A stretch of DNA of 31,946 bases from Candidatus Mnemosynella bozhongmuii (GCA_014361165.1 JACIWD010000074.1:1-31946); one strand, 5' to 3'. Shown: positions 5,942 through 14,561, numbered from the stretch's first letter. The notes: generated by a model from the sequence alone, not told the origin. Numbers and translations: made by a program.

Positions 5942-6314
5942 CTATCTTCCTTCTTCCCTCATACTCGAGATACTGGATCTCCTTTCCAACCTCTATGCTG
6001 CCCTTGTATTCCTCAGGTATCGGAAGCTCAAAGGTGGAATAATCCGAAAGATCCATGAGCTGAACCGTGTCTCCGGAGATTGAAATGACCTGTGCGGTTT
6101 TTCTCTCAACAATCGGAACATATATTTTTGCTGTGACCGGCTGAACGATCGACCTCTTCTGATTGTCGAAGATTCCTATTGCATCAATCCTCGCTTTTGC
6201 GGCTCCGTGTTTCCCTGGTTTTGACGTTGAAATCGAGATGATTGTGCATGGCTCATCATCTATCAGAACATATCCTCCTTCCTTAAGGGTTCTGACTTCA
6301 ACCTGCTCCTTCAT
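5931..6314 (-). CDS. eif5A: translation initiation factor 5A (aIF5A)
   Basis: This 127-residue factor binds the ribosome and relieves stalling. The hypusination loop TSKPGKHGAAKAR places the modified lysine at residue 35. An N-terminal SH3-like domain and a C-terminal OB domain (AQVISISGDTVQLMDLSDYS) are both present. The start at 6314 has AGAGGAGG as ribosome site 8 bases upstream. A TATA-like box lies at 6357-6365. It overlaps agmatinase tail to tail. Confidence 0.96.
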   Translation of the reverse strand: MKEQVEVRTLKEGGYVLIDDEPCTIISISTSKPGKHGAAKARIDAIGIFDNQKRSIVQPVTAKIYVPIVERKTAQVISISGDTVQLMDLSDYSTFELPIPEEYKGSIEVGKEIQYLEYEGRRKIATR

Positions 6315-6356
6315 TCTCTTTCCTCCTCTTTTAGCTTCATTCTTATGAGAAAACTC

Positions 6357-6365
6357 TATTTAAAT
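6357..6365 (-). promoter_or_regulatory. TATA-like box for aIF5A
   Basis: TATTTAAAT on the minus strand lies about 45 bases upstream of the aIF5A ATG, with GGAGG in the leader. It is nearly symmetric and only 14 bases from the start of the divergent chorismate lyase gene, so it may also affect that gene. Confidence 0.5.
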
Positions 6366-6378
6366 GATGTGGTGAAAT

Positions 6379-6876
6379 GTGATTGTGAACCCTGTTATAA
6401 AGATTCTTGCCAGAACCGATGGAAGCGTCACGGCAATCATTGAAGCCCTCACCGGAGATGAGGCGAGGATAAGAACTCTGAAAAAAGAGCTGATAAGAGC
6501 TGATGAAGAGATTGCGGAAAGACTTCAGATATCTCCCGGAGATGAGGTGAATTTGAGGGTGGTTGAAATTCTCTCCAGAGGCGAGATCTTCGCAGTTGCG
6601 ACCTCTCTTATACCTCTCAGGAGAGTTCCGGAAGGGCTCAGAGATGATCTTCTTGGAGCAGATGAGCCGATAGGAAAGCTCATCAGAAAACATAAGCTTG
6701 AGGTCAGAAGAGAAATTCTTCATTCTGAAATCAGAGAAGTTGAGGGAACCGGAAGAGCTCTCATCAGAAACTACAACATAATTTTCAGAGGAGAGATTCT
6801 GATGAACATAACAGAGGTCTTCCCGATCTCAGTCTTCGAGAGGATCATCGGGGAGAGTCTTCAGAGTTCTTCCTGA
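6379..6876 (+). CDS. DUF98-family chorismate lyase
   Basis: This 165-residue protein resembles archaeal DUF98 enzymes of the UbiC fold, which release 4-hydroxybenzoate and pyruvate from chorismate, a step towards the methanopterin aminobenzoate unit. Supporting segments are ADEPIGKLIRKHKLEVRREI, GRALIRNYNIIFRGE and the C-terminal NITEVFPIS. GTG 6379 follows GGTGA. The gene diverges from aIF5A and overlaps livM at the 3' end by 32 bases. The function is from family knowledge. Confidence 0.72.
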   Translation: MIVNPVIKILARTDGSVTAIIEALTGDEARIRTLKKELIRADEEIAERLQISPGDEVNLRVVEILSRGEIFAVATSLIPLRRVPEGLRDDLLGADEPIGKLIRKHKLEVRREILHSEIREVEGTGRALIRNYNIIFRGEILMNITEVFPISVFERIIGESLQSSS

Positions 6877-7894
6877 TTTCGAGAACCCTTCTAATCGCAC
6901 CTGTTATGATGGGTCTCTCCCTGAAAATTCCCTCTGGTTTGTAGAGAAGCACGAGATACATCAGAAGACCAAACATCATGTACTCAAGCCATACAGCTTC
7001 AAACGGGAGATTCAGAAAATCTGCAATCTCGTGCTTATATGTTGTTAGAAGGAGCTTCACAACAACAAAGGTCAGTGTTCCGGCGAGAACACCTCTGTTA
7101 TTTCCGGATCCACCGAGAAGAACAATGAGGAATGGATAGAATGTCCACTCGACCCTCGTGAAGCCAGAGGCTATGACGTTGACAGAATAGAGGGAGTAGA
7201 GAGCTCCGGCAAGAGATGCTATTGCGGAACCTATTGCCGCAGCTTTTATCCTCATCACCATCACGTTCTTTCCGAAAGCCCTCACAACATCCTCGTTCTC
7301 CCTCATTGCCCTCAGATTTCTTCCGAATGGCGAGTTCCCAATTCTCTCAAGAAAGAGATATGTGAGAAAGAGGATGAAAAGTGTGAGGAGGGAGAAGATG
7401 TAAATTCTTGAAGTTCCTGCACAGAATGCAAGAACATCCGGTATGGAGACTCCGTAATAGCCTCCTATTATCTCAACTTTGTAGTTTGCAATCATCGAAA
7501 AGACCTCGCTTATAGCAAGAAGGGTGATCGCAAGGTAATCCTCCCTTAACTTTGCACTTGGAAGGATGAAGAGAGCTCCTGCAATCGCTCCGATGAGAGC
7601 TGCGAGAACAAGCGAGAGAACTAAGAGAAAGATTCCGAAAGCTGGCTCAGAAGCGATGATGCCGTTGGCTATCGTCTTCACCTTTCCGCTTGCATCTATT
7701 ATGTCCGTTCCCTTCACGCCAAAGTATAGGATCAGAACTCTGTTCAGAACTCCTCCAACGGTCACTGCACCCATGAGAACAGCCAGAGCTCTTCCGAAAT
7801 TGGGGATGCCCGCATATCCGTATTCAAGATTCAGGCTCAGCGATACTATTCCGTAGAGCCCGAACCAGAGAGCGATGACTGCAAGGATTTCCAT
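6845..7894 (-). CDS. livM: branched-chain amino-acid ABC transporter permease (LivM type)
   Basis: This 349-residue membrane permease has about eight to ten hydrophobic helices and the LivM-type opening NLEYGYAGIPNFGRALAVLM. The coupling segment contains FGRNLRAMRENEDVVRAFGK, which contacts the ATPase, and FLIVLLGGSGNNRGVLAGT is typical of the family. ATG 7894 is chosen over GTG 7906 because GGAGG is six bases upstream of the ATG. It overlaps livH by 49 bases. The tail end overlaps the convergent DUF98 gene. The substrate is inferred from the family only; it may carry other amino acids. Confidence 0.88.
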   Translation of the reverse strand: MEILAVIALWFGLYGIVSLSLNLEYGYAGIPNFGRALAVLMGAVTVGGVLNRVLILYFGVKGTDIIDASGKVKTIANGIIASEPAFGIFLLVLSLVLAALIGAIAGALFILPSAKLREDYLAITLLAISEVFSMIANYKVEIIGGYYGVSIPDVLAFCAGTSRIYIFSLLTLFILFLTYLFLERIGNSPFGRNLRAMRENEDVVRAFGKNVMVMRIKAAAIGSAIASLAGALYSLYSVNVIASGFTRVEWTFYPFLIVLLGGSGNNRGVLAGTLTFVVVKLLLTTYKHEIADFLNLPFEAVWLEYMMFGLLMYLVLLYKPEGIFRERPIITGAIRRVLEIRKNSEDSPR

Positions 7895-8787
7895 ATTTTC
7901 CTCCACTCCAGTCCCATCAAACCTTTTGGTGCAATCACAAGCGTTATGACGAGAATTGCAAGTGATATCACTCTGCTGTAGAGAAGAATCGAAGTTCCGA
8001 AAACAGAACTCAGTCCATATGTTATCAGCGATTCGGAGAAACCTATGAGATATGCTCCGACAAGAGCTCCATATATGCTTGAGATTCCACCAACTATGCT
8101 TGCTGCAAATATTGAAACTATTATTATTCCTCCTGTCGCAGGAACTATCTCCTGTCTGAAAGGAAGAAGAGCTCCTGCTATTCCTGCTAGAGCTCCCGAG
8201 AGAACCCAGGAGAAGATTCTCGTGTGCTCCACATTAACTCCCATCACTTCAGCAAGCGATGGATTCTCCATGGAAGCTCTCATCGCAATTCCGAATCTTG
8301 TTCTGTAGAGGAGAATGAAGAGGAAAAGGAGGAGAAGAGAGATCACGAGAGTTGAAATCAGAAATATTCCCGGGATTCCATAGAAATTGAAATCATAGCG
8401 AGTGAATATGAATTTCGTTGTGGATTTCCCGCTTAAAGCTGTGAGAACCTCTGAATACGCTCCGATTAAACCCAGAAGAATGAGGTCAAGAGCAAGGGTG
8501 GAGATCATGAGAATCACAGCAGAAACATCCCTCTTCATCAGAGGTCTCAGAATCAGGAAATATGATGCTAAGCCTAGAGCTCCGCCGCCGAGAACCGCGA
8601 GGGGAATCGAGAGGTATGGATTCACTCCATGAAGTCTCAGGAGGGTAACCGCAATGTAGGAACCGAGAACTGCAAATGAGCCCTGAGCGAAGTTTGGAAC
8701 AGATGTCGTGATATATGTTATTGTGAGTCCTAAACTCAAAAGGGCGAGGAGATTCGAATAAACCAGGGCACCCTCAATTACGCTCAT
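7846..8787 (-). CDS. livH: branched-chain amino-acid ABC transporter permease (LivH type)
   Basis: The permease has 313 residues and opens with the family pattern LGLTITYITTSVPNFAQGSF. The coupling helix is RTRFGIAMRASMENPSLAEV, followed by the conserved GIAGALLPF and FAASIVGGISSIYGALVGAY segments. It pairs with LivM to form the heterodimeric channel. GAAGG lies seven bases before ATG 8787. It is the first gene of a minus-strand pair that diverges from livK with a 97-base gap, so permeases and the binding protein/ATPases are in two transcripts. Confidence 0.88.
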   Translation of the reverse strand: MSVIEGALVYSNLLALLSLGLTITYITTSVPNFAQGSFAVLGSYIAVTLLRLHGVNPYLSIPLAVLGGGALGLASYFLILRPLMKRDVSAVILMISTLALDLILLGLIGAYSEVLTALSGKSTTKFIFTRYDFNFYGIPGIFLISTLVISLLLLFLFILLYRTRFGIAMRASMENPSLAEVMGVNVEHTRIFSWVLSGALAGIAGALLPFRQEIVPATGGIIIVSIFAASIVGGISSIYGALVGAYLIGFSESLITYGLSSVFGTSILLYSRVISLAILVITLVIAPKGLMGLEWRKIWKSLQSSLSGSGSTE

Positions 8788-8851
8788 ATTAAAACCTTCT
8801 TTAAATTCCTCGGAGATACAATAAAAACATTTCGCACCTCTGGATGGAAAA

Positions 8852-8860
8852 GATTAAAAT
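8852..8860 (+). promoter_or_regulatory. TATA-like box for livK
   Basis: GATTAAAAT lies about 28 bases before ATG 8885, the spacing for a leaderless or near-leaderless transcript. No ribosome site precedes that ATG, which agrees. Confidence 0.45.
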
Positions 8861-8884
8861 GGTGGAATCGTTCATTTTCATTTC

Positions 8885-10297
8885 ATGAGAACTATGAGAG
8901 ATGTTAGTGTGGTTCTAAGAGGCACAGCAGTTCTGGCAATTTTAATCTCGGCGCTTCTTGTTCTCTCACCGCTGACTGTTGCGAGCGCTCAGAGTGAAAA
9001 GGAGACCATAGAAATCGGAGTTCTTGTAGATCTTTCCGGCCCTCTGACAACATATGGAATGAATATAAGAAATACGATGATGATAGCAGAGGAGGACATA
9101 AACAGTTACTTTGAGGAGAAAGGACTTCCCTATGAGGTGAAGTTCTACTATGAGGACACGAAGGTGAATGCAAACATAGCTCTTGAGAAAATTCAGAGCC
9201 TTTATTCCAGAGGTGTGAAGCTGATAGTTGGACCCATGGCAAGTGGAGAGGTTGCACATGTAAAGAACTACGTTACCTCAAACAAGATAATTATAGTTTC
9301 TCCGTCCTCAACAGCTCTTCCGTCACTTCTTGGAATCACAACGCCGGAAGAGAAGAAATACATCTTCAGATTCGTTGGAACCGATGATCTTCAGACCGAT
9401 GCTATTGCGGGAGAGATAAAGAGCTACGGTATGAAGGCAGTCGTCATAACTTACATAGGAAATGCATGGGGTAAAGGTCTTTACGAGACGATTAAACCAA
9501 AGCTTGAGGCCAGTGGCATTGAAGTGGTTGGATATGTGGAGTATCCGGATAATCCTCTACCTGCTGACTTCTCTCCGTATATCTCAGAGCTTGAAGGTCT
9601 TGTGAAAGATGCTCTTGAAAGGTATTCTAATGCGGAAGTGGCAATCGTTGCATTCAGCTATGAAGAGGTTGCCACGATGCTTGCCCAGACTCCTGAAAGC
9701 AGTCCTCTTCTGAACATTTTGTGGTTCGGATGCGATGGAACAGCAAAGAGCAGCAAGGTTCTCGAGGATGCTCCTGAGAAGGCAAAGAGAATAGCTCTTC
9801 TGAGCACGCTGTTCGAATCTCAGGGTCCGGGAATTGAGCAGCTCAGAGCCAAGTTTGAGCAGAAGGGTCTGAGTGGAGAACCATATCAGTATGCGATGAA
9901 TGCATATGATGCTGCATGGGTTCTTGCCCTCTCCTATGTTGAGGTTGTTGAGGAGAAGGGAAGCTACGATCCGGATGCAATGGCTGAGAAGATCCCGGAG
10001 GTCACGAAGAAATACAGCGAGGGAGAATACGGCGTGGAGCCTGTGAGCGGATACATAGAGCTCAATGAGTGGAATGACAGGGCAACCGGAGACTATGCAA
10101 TCTGGTATGTCTCTCCCGAGGGTCAGTGGGAGAAGGCCGGAACATGGCACTTCTCAGATGGCTCTGTGGAGTGGATTTCAAAACCATCTGTCCCGCAGGT
10201 TCAGGTGACAGAGAAAGAGACTCCGGGATTTGAAGCTCTCTTTGGAGTGCTGGCACTTCTGACAGTTTCTCTGGTGCTGAGGAGACTATGGTCCTGA
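8885..10297 (+). CDS. livK: ABC transporter substrate-binding protein (LivK type) with PGF-CTERM anchor
   Basis: This 470-residue extracellular binding protein starts with a hydrophobic signal segment (about residues 13-36, ending near VASAQSEK). A Peripla_BP_6 domain follows, beginning IEIGVLVDLSGPLTTYG. At residues 447-470 is PGF, then a hydrophobic helix and a basic end (LVLRRLWS). This is the PGF-CTERM sorting signal, which in archaea is cut by an archaeosortase and replaced by lipid. So the protein is surface anchored without the lipobox cysteine seen in many binding proteins. It overlaps livG by 10 bases. The ligand is not readable from sequence. Confidence 0.9.
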   Translation: MRTMRDVSVVLRGTAVLAILISALLVLSPLTVASAQSEKETIEIGVLVDLSGPLTTYGMNIRNTMMIAEEDINSYFEEKGLPYEVKFYYEDTKVNANIALEKIQSLYSRGVKLIVGPMASGEVAHVKNYVTSNKIIIVSPSSTALPSLLGITTPEEKKYIFRFVGTDDLQTDAIAGEIKSYGMKAVVITYIGNAWGKGLYETIKPKLEASGIEVVGYVEYPDNPLPADFSPYISELEGLVKDALERYSNAEVAIVAFSYEEVATMLAQTPESSPLLNILWFGCDGTAKSSKVLEDAPEKAKRIALLSTLFESQGPGIEQLRAKFEQKGLSGEPYQYAMNAYDAAWVLALSYVEVVEEKGSYDPDAMAEKIPEVTKKYSEGEYGVEPVSGYIELNEWNDRATGDYAIWYVSPEGQWEKAGTWHFSDGSVEWISKPSVPQVQVTEKETPGFEALFGVLALLTVSLVLRRLWS

Positions 10298-11028
10298 AAA
10301 CCATCTCCCTCTCCAAATTTTTTGACGGAGTGAAGGCTCTTGACGGTGTGAGCATAGAGGCGAGAAAAAATAACATAACCCTCATCATCGGCCCGAACGG
10401 AAGCGGCAAGACAACTCTGATAAACACAATCTGCGGTTTTTACAGGGCGGACTCCGGAAAGGTGATTTTCGAAAACAGGGACATCACAAACAAACCACCT
10501 CATGAAATCAGCAGGATGGGTATAACAAGAACATTTCAGATTCCCCAGCCACTGAGAAGGATGACGGTTCTTGAGAACCTCCTCATAGCAGAGGATTATG
10601 GTTTGAGCGTTCTCGAAGCTGTTGGAAGGGGCTGGATGAAGAAAGAGGAGGAAACTGCGGAAAAGGCATTCAAAATACTTGAATTCCTGAATCTTGAGCA
10701 TCTCTGGGATTCTCCAGCTCAGAATCTGAGCGGGGGTCAGCTCAAGCTGCTTGAGCTCGGAAGAGCAATAATGAGAAACTCGAAACTCCTCATAGCAGAT
10801 GAACCAATTGCAGGAGTGAATCCCGTTCTCGCTGAGGAGATACTTTCCAGATTCGTAAAGTTGAAATCTGAGATGACCTTTCTTATAGTGGAGCACCGGC
10901 TCGATATCGTGCTGAAATATGTTGACTACATCTATGTCATGGCAAATGGCAGAATTATAGCAGAGGGCAGAGAAGAAGTTGTTGAAGACCCGAGAGTTGT
11001 GGAGGTGTATCTCGGTGCTGAAGGTTGA
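10288..11028 (+). CDS. livG: branched-chain amino-acid ABC transporter ATP-binding protein (LivG)
   Basis: The ATPase has 246 residues. Walker A is GPNGSGKTT at 35-43, the Q-loop lies in TRTFQIPQPL, the signature is NLSGGQ, Walker B is LLIADEP, and the switch histidine is in IVEHRLD. The insert EDYGLSVLEAVGRGW after the Q-loop region is typical of LivG and absent from LivF. ATG 10288 overlaps the livK stop and follows GAGGAG. It should work with LivF as the cytoplasmic motor of the LivHM channel. Confidence 0.92.
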   Translation: MVLKTISLSKFFDGVKALDGVSIEARKNNITLIIGPNGSGKTTLINTICGFYRADSGKVIFENRDITNKPPHEISRMGITRTFQIPQPLRRMTVLENLLIAEDYGLSVLEAVGRGWMKKEEETAEKAFKILEFLNLEHLWDSPAQNLSGGQLKLLELGRAIMRNSKLLIADEPIAGVNPVLAEEILSRFVKLKSEMTFLIVEHRLDIVLKYVDYIYVMANGRIIAEGREEVVEDPRVVEVYLGAEG

Positions 11029-11728
11029 AAATCTGAATTCCGGATACAAGGACTTTCACATTCTTTTCGATGTCTCAGCTAAAATCAGAGAGCGGAGCAT
11101 AACGACCGTTCTCGGTCCAAATGGAAGCGGGAAGTCCACCTTTCTCAAATCAATCTTCGGTCTTGCCCGAATATTTTCCGGGAGGATTTTTCTTAACGGA
11201 GATGAGATAACAGGAGTTCCACCTCATGAGAAGACCAGGATTGGAATTGCCTATCTTCCCCAGACAGATAACATCTTTTCGAATCTCACGGTTGAGGAGA
11301 ATCTGAAAATTGCGGGATATTCTCTCGGAGATGAGAGCGAATTCAGAGATAGATTCGAGCTTGCCATGAATGTCTTTCCTCAGCTGAAAGGATTCATGAG
11401 AAGAAGAGCCGGGACTCTGAGCGGAGGGGAGAGGCAGATTCTCGCAATGGCAATGGCACTTATAAGGAAGGCAAGAATTCTCATGCTCGATGAACCAACG
11501 GCTCAGCTCTCTCCGAAGTTTGCAGAGATGATATTCAAAAAAATCATTGAGCTCAGGGATGAGCACAATCTCACGGTTCTCCTTGTTGAGCAGAATGCCA
11601 GGAGAGCTCTTGAAATAAGCGAGAGGGCATATGTGCTTGTAAGCGGAAGGGTTGCCTTCGAGGGAAGCGCAGAAGAACTTCTCCAGCATGATAAGTTTGA
11701 GAAGCTCTGCGTCGGAATAGTGGAGTAG
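11015..11728 (+). CDS. livF: branched-chain amino-acid ABC transporter ATP-binding protein (LivF)
   Basis: The ATPase has 237 residues. Walker A is GPNGSGKST, the Q-loop is LPQTDNIF, the signature is LSGGERQ, Walker B is ILMLDEP, and the H-loop is replaced by VEQN, as is normal in LivF. GTG 11015 is chosen over an upstream ATG (10979) because GGAGGT at 11001-11006 is eight bases before it and the family begins LKVENLNSGY. It overlaps livG by 14 bases. Confidence 0.92.
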   Translation: MLKVENLNSGYKDFHILFDVSAKIRERSITTVLGPNGSGKSTFLKSIFGLARIFSGRIFLNGDEITGVPPHEKTRIGIAYLPQTDNIFSNLTVEENLKIAGYSLGDESEFRDRFELAMNVFPQLKGFMRRRAGTLSGGERQILAMAMALIRKARILMLDEPTAQLSPKFAEMIFKKIIELRDEHNLTVLLVEQNARRALEISERAYVLVSGRVAFEGSAEELLQHDKFEKLCVGIVE

Positions 11729-11768
11729 GGGAAAGGTTAAAGAGCTCTCAGATCATTCGATTTTTTCG

Positions 11769-12410
11769 ATGTCAAGAGCTCTTGAGATTCTGAAGAGACT
11801 CAGAGACAAATACGGGTTCAGGAGAACCGAACTTAAATTTGAGAATCCCTTTCAGCTTCTCGTGGCAGCAATTCTTTCGGCTCAGACAACAGATTCTCAG
11901 GTGAATAGGGTTCTTGATAAGCTTTTTCAGAGATTCTCAACTCCAGAGGAGTTCTCAAAAGCTGAAATCGAAGAGCTCGAAAAAGAGCTAAGCTCGGTTG
12001 GTCTCTACAGAAACAAGGCGAGATTCATAAAGGAGTCCTCCAGGATCATTGCTGAGGAATTTGGCGGAGAGGTTCCTGATTCCATGGATGCACTTTTGAA
12101 GCTTCCGGGAGTTGGGAGAAAGACCGCAAATGTAATTCTCTCGAATGCATTTAAAAAGAATGAGGGCATAGCTGTCGACACCCATGTCATGAGGCTGGCG
12201 AGAAGACTCGGGCTTTCGGAGAAGAAGAAAAGGGAGGAGATTGAGAAAGACCTCATGAAGCTCTATCCCAGAGAGCTCTGGAGCGATGTATCGCATCTTC
12301 TCATAGCTCACGGAAGGAAGATATGCAGGGCCAGAAAGCCTTTGTGTGATGAGTGCTTTATTTCAGATCTCTGTCCCTCATCAGGAGGATGGAAAGATGA
12401 ACTATCTTGA
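11769..12410 (+). CDS. nth: endonuclease III (DNA glycosylase/AP lyase)
   Basis: This base-excision repair enzyme removes oxidised pyrimidines and nicks abasic sites. It has 213 residues. The helix-hairpin-helix LPGVGRKTANVIL holds the catalytic lysine at residue 118. The catalytic aspartate is D137 in VDTHVMRLARR. The 4Fe-4S loop has cysteines at 186, 193, 196 and 202, the exact C-x6-C-x2-C-x5-C spacing. It overlaps the next gene by 14 bases and likely leads an operon with IMPase and NAD kinase. Confidence 0.95.
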   Translation: MSRALEILKRLRDKYGFRRTELKFENPFQLLVAAILSAQTTDSQVNRVLDKLFQRFSTPEEFSKAEIEELEKELSSVGLYRNKARFIKESSRIIAEEFGGEVPDSMDALLKLPGVGRKTANVILSNAFKKNEGIAVDTHVMRLARRLGLSEKKKREEIEKDLMKLYPRELWSDVSHLLIAHGRKICRARKPLCDECFISDLCPSSGGWKDELS

Positions 12411-13167
12411 ACTCTGCAGAAAAATAAGGGAGAGGGTTATAGAGGAGATATCCAAGAAGAGCTTCGAGGAGCTCGGCAGAAAGGTTGGAACGGGTGCATT
12501 CGGAGAAAAGACATCCCTGATTGACAGGCTTGCAGAGAAAGCGGTCATCTCGGAGCTTGAGGAAAGGGGCATCAGCGCAGCCATAATCAGCGAGGAGACT
12601 GGAGATCTTCAGCTCGGAGAGGGGCCACCAGAACTTGAGATAATTCTTGATCCGATTGACGGGACATTCAATGCAGTGAGGGGAATTCCTCTCTATTCTC
12701 TCTCAATCGCAATAAAATCTCTCTCCTCAAATCAGAGATTTGGCTATGTGTCCTCTCTCGCAACCGGCGAAGAATTTCATGCATATGAGGGAAAGGGGGC
12801 ATTCAGAAATTCAGAGAGAATCGAGGTCTCCAGTAAAGAAGAGCTTGAAGAGGCAAACATCTCTCTTTATACCGATGAGAGAAGACCCGAGAGAGTTCTC
12901 AACATTGTGAGGTCTGTTAACAGGATAAGGTCTTACGGATGCGCATCTCTTGAGATCTGCTATGTTGCATGCGGAGCTCTCGATGCTTTTGTTGATCTGA
13001 GAGGAAAGCAGAGGATTGTTGATATAGCCGCAGCTTCAGTTATTCTCAGAGAGGCAGGAGGAGTTGTGACCGATGACAGGGGAATGGATTTAAGTTCTCG
13101 AAGAGAGAAAATCAGTGTTGTTGCTTCAAACAGAAAGCTTCATGAAAGGATTCTCGGGTTGCTGTGA
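12397..13167 (+). CDS. inositol monophosphatase/fructose-1,6-bisphosphatase-family phosphatase
   Basis: This 256-residue metal-dependent phosphatase has the family motifs IISEETGD, DPIDGTFNAVRG and RIVDIAAA. Archaeal homologues act on inositol phosphates and fructose bisphosphate, and some on NADP. ATG 12397 is chosen because GGAGGA lies seven bases upstream, and an earlier in-frame ATG (12346) would run deep into nth. It is directly followed by NAD kinase, the same order as in Archaeoglobus fulgidus; in Methanocaldococcus the two activities are fused. A role in controlling NADP is therefore plausible but inferred. Confidence 0.9.
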   Translation: MNYLELCRKIRERVIEEISKKSFEELGRKVGTGAFGEKTSLIDRLAEKAVISELEERGISAAIISEETGDLQLGEGPPELEIILDPIDGTFNAVRGIPLYSLSIAIKSLSSNQRFGYVSSLATGEEFHAYEGKGAFRNSERIEVSSKEELEEANISLYTDERRPERVLNIVRSVNRIRSYGCASLEICYVACGALDAFVDLRGKQRIVDIAAASVILREAGGVVTDDRGMDLSSRREKISVVASNRKLHERILGLL

Positions 13168-13169
13168 GG

Positions 13170-13985
13170 ATGAGGCGAATAGGGATCGTTGTGAAGAAGG
13201 ATGATGAGTTTTCGCTGAGCGTTGCGAGAAAGGTAGTTGAGATGTTCAGGAACAGAGCAGAGCTCATTTCAGATCCCGAAAGCGCGGAGAAGCTCTCTCT
13301 GGAGGGAGTTGAAGTCGAGAAAATGAACTGCGATGCAATTCTCGTTATAGGCGGCGATGGAACAATCCTGAGACTCTGTCAGAGGTTGAAGAACAGCATC
13401 CCGATTCTCGGAATCAACACGGGAGAAATAGGTTTTCTTGCAGACCTGAGTCTTGATGATCTGGAATATGCAGTCGAGCTCCTGACCTCTGATTTTGAGG
13501 TTGAGGAGAGGTGCAGAATTTTCGCGGAGATTGGAGGAAGGAGAACTCCTCCAGCTCTCAACGAGGCTGTCATCATAACCGAGAGACCATCAAAAATGCT
13601 GAGGCTCAGAGCATATCTCAACGGCGAGCTTCTCGATGACTTCAGAGCGGATGGACTCATTGTTGCAACTCCAACGGGTTCAACCGCATATTCTCTCAGT
13701 GCAGGAGGACCCATAGTTCATCCCTCGGTCAGAGCATTTGTTGTTGTGCCCATTGCACCGCACAAGCTGACATCTCGCCCGTGGGTCATCTCCTCTGAAA
13801 GCGAGCTCAGGGTTGTGGTGATGAGAACCGGAAGAGAGGCTCTTCTTGTCCTCGATGGACAGCATGCAGAGGAGATTGATGAGGGGGAGGAGGTCATTTT
13901 CAGAAAGAGTCCGGTGCCGGCAAGATTCGTTAAAACAAGATACTCGTTTTCAGAGAAAATCAGGAAGAAGCTTGTGAATCTCTGA
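13170..13985 (+). CDS. nadK: NAD kinase
   Basis: This enzyme phosphorylates NAD to NADP. The ATP/polyphosphate motif GGDGTILRLCQ and the LNEAVI motif are present, with PTGSTAYSLSAGGPIVHP in the C-terminal domain. It has 271 residues from ATG 13170; GTG 13164 would overlap the previous stop by four bases and is an alternative. It is co-directional and nearly touching the IMPase-family phosphatase, so the two opposing activities on NAD(P) may be translated together. Confidence 0.93.
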   Translation: MRRIGIVVKKDDEFSLSVARKVVEMFRNRAELISDPESAEKLSLEGVEVEKMNCDAILVIGGDGTILRLCQRLKNSIPILGINTGEIGFLADLSLDDLEYAVELLTSDFEVEERCRIFAEIGGRRTPPALNEAVIITERPSKMLRLRAYLNGELLDDFRADGLIVATPTGSTAYSLSAGGPIVHPSVRAFVVVPIAPHKLTSRPWVISSESELRVVVMRTGREALLVLDGQHAEEIDEGEEVIFRKSPVPARFVKTRYSFSEKIRKKLVNL

Positions 13986-13992
13986 GGAAAGA

Positions 13993-14008
13993 TATTTAAA
14001 TTTTAAAA
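13993..14008 (+). promoter_or_regulatory. TATA region of the DJ-1/macro-domain operon
   Basis: TATTTAAATTTTAAAA lies 29-44 bases upstream of ATG 14037. Transcription from it would start near 14022, after the alternative ATG at 14010, which supports the downstream start. GAGAGGTG then serves as ribosome site. Confidence 0.55.
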
Positions 14009-14036
14009 GATGAAAAATAGAGGAGAGGTGCTGAAC

Positions 14037-14561
14037 ATGAAGCTTAAGGGTAAGAAGGTGGGAATTTTCGCAGAGAGCTACTATGAGGATCTCGAGCTCT
14101 GGTACCCTCTTATAAGATTGAAGGAGGAAGGAGCAGAAATAACAGTCATAGGAACTGGTTCTGCAGAAGAATACACCGGAAAGCACGGAATTCCGGTAAA
14201 GGTTGATACAACCGCAGACAAGGTTTCGGCAGATGATTTTGATGCTCTGATAATTCCCGGAGGATGGGCACCGGACAGGCTGAGAAGATACGAGTCTGTT
14301 TTGAAGCTCGTGAAGGATGCATATGACAAGGGGAAGGTCATAGCAGCAATCTGCCATGGTCCGTGGGTGATGATCTCTGCAAAAATCATCAAGGATCACA
14401 CCGCAACCGGAGTTGTTGCAATAAAGGATGATCTGATCAATGCCGGAGCAAATTATGTTGATCAGGAAGTCGTTGTTGATGGAAAGCTGATAACATCGAG
14501 AACTCCGGATGATCTTCCTGCATTTGCGAGAGAGATAATAAGGGTCATGAGCGAGGGTTGA
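14037..14561 (+). CDS. DJ-1/PfpI-family protein
   Basis: This 174-residue flavodoxin-like fold belongs to the PfpI group (proteases, chaperones or proposed protein/nucleotide deglycases). The nucleophile elbow AAICHGP places Cys106 beside His107, and FAESYYEDLELWYP holds the conserved glutamate. ATG 14037 is chosen from the TATA position and the ribosome site GAGGTG. It is first in a tightly overlapped set with macro-domain, DUF72 and unknown genes. The exact activity within the family cannot be told from sequence. Confidence 0.9.
   Translation: MKLKGKKVGIFAESYYEDLELWYPLIRLKEEGAEITVIGTGSAEEYTGKHGIPVKVDTTADKVSADDFDALIIPGGWAPDRLRRYESVLKLVKDAYDKGKVIAAICHGPWVMISAKIIKDHTATGVVAIKDDLINAGANYVDQEVVVDGKLITSRTPDDLPAFAREIIRVMSEG

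Noticed and set aside
9584..10150. 188-codon minus-strand frame within livK
   Set aside because: It is cysteine- and leucine-rich shadow sequence opposite a well-supported binding protein.
10201..11049. 282-codon open frame on the minus strand
   Set aside because: It is wholly antisense to livG, whose ATPase motifs are complete, and the frame has no recognisable domain or ribosome site.
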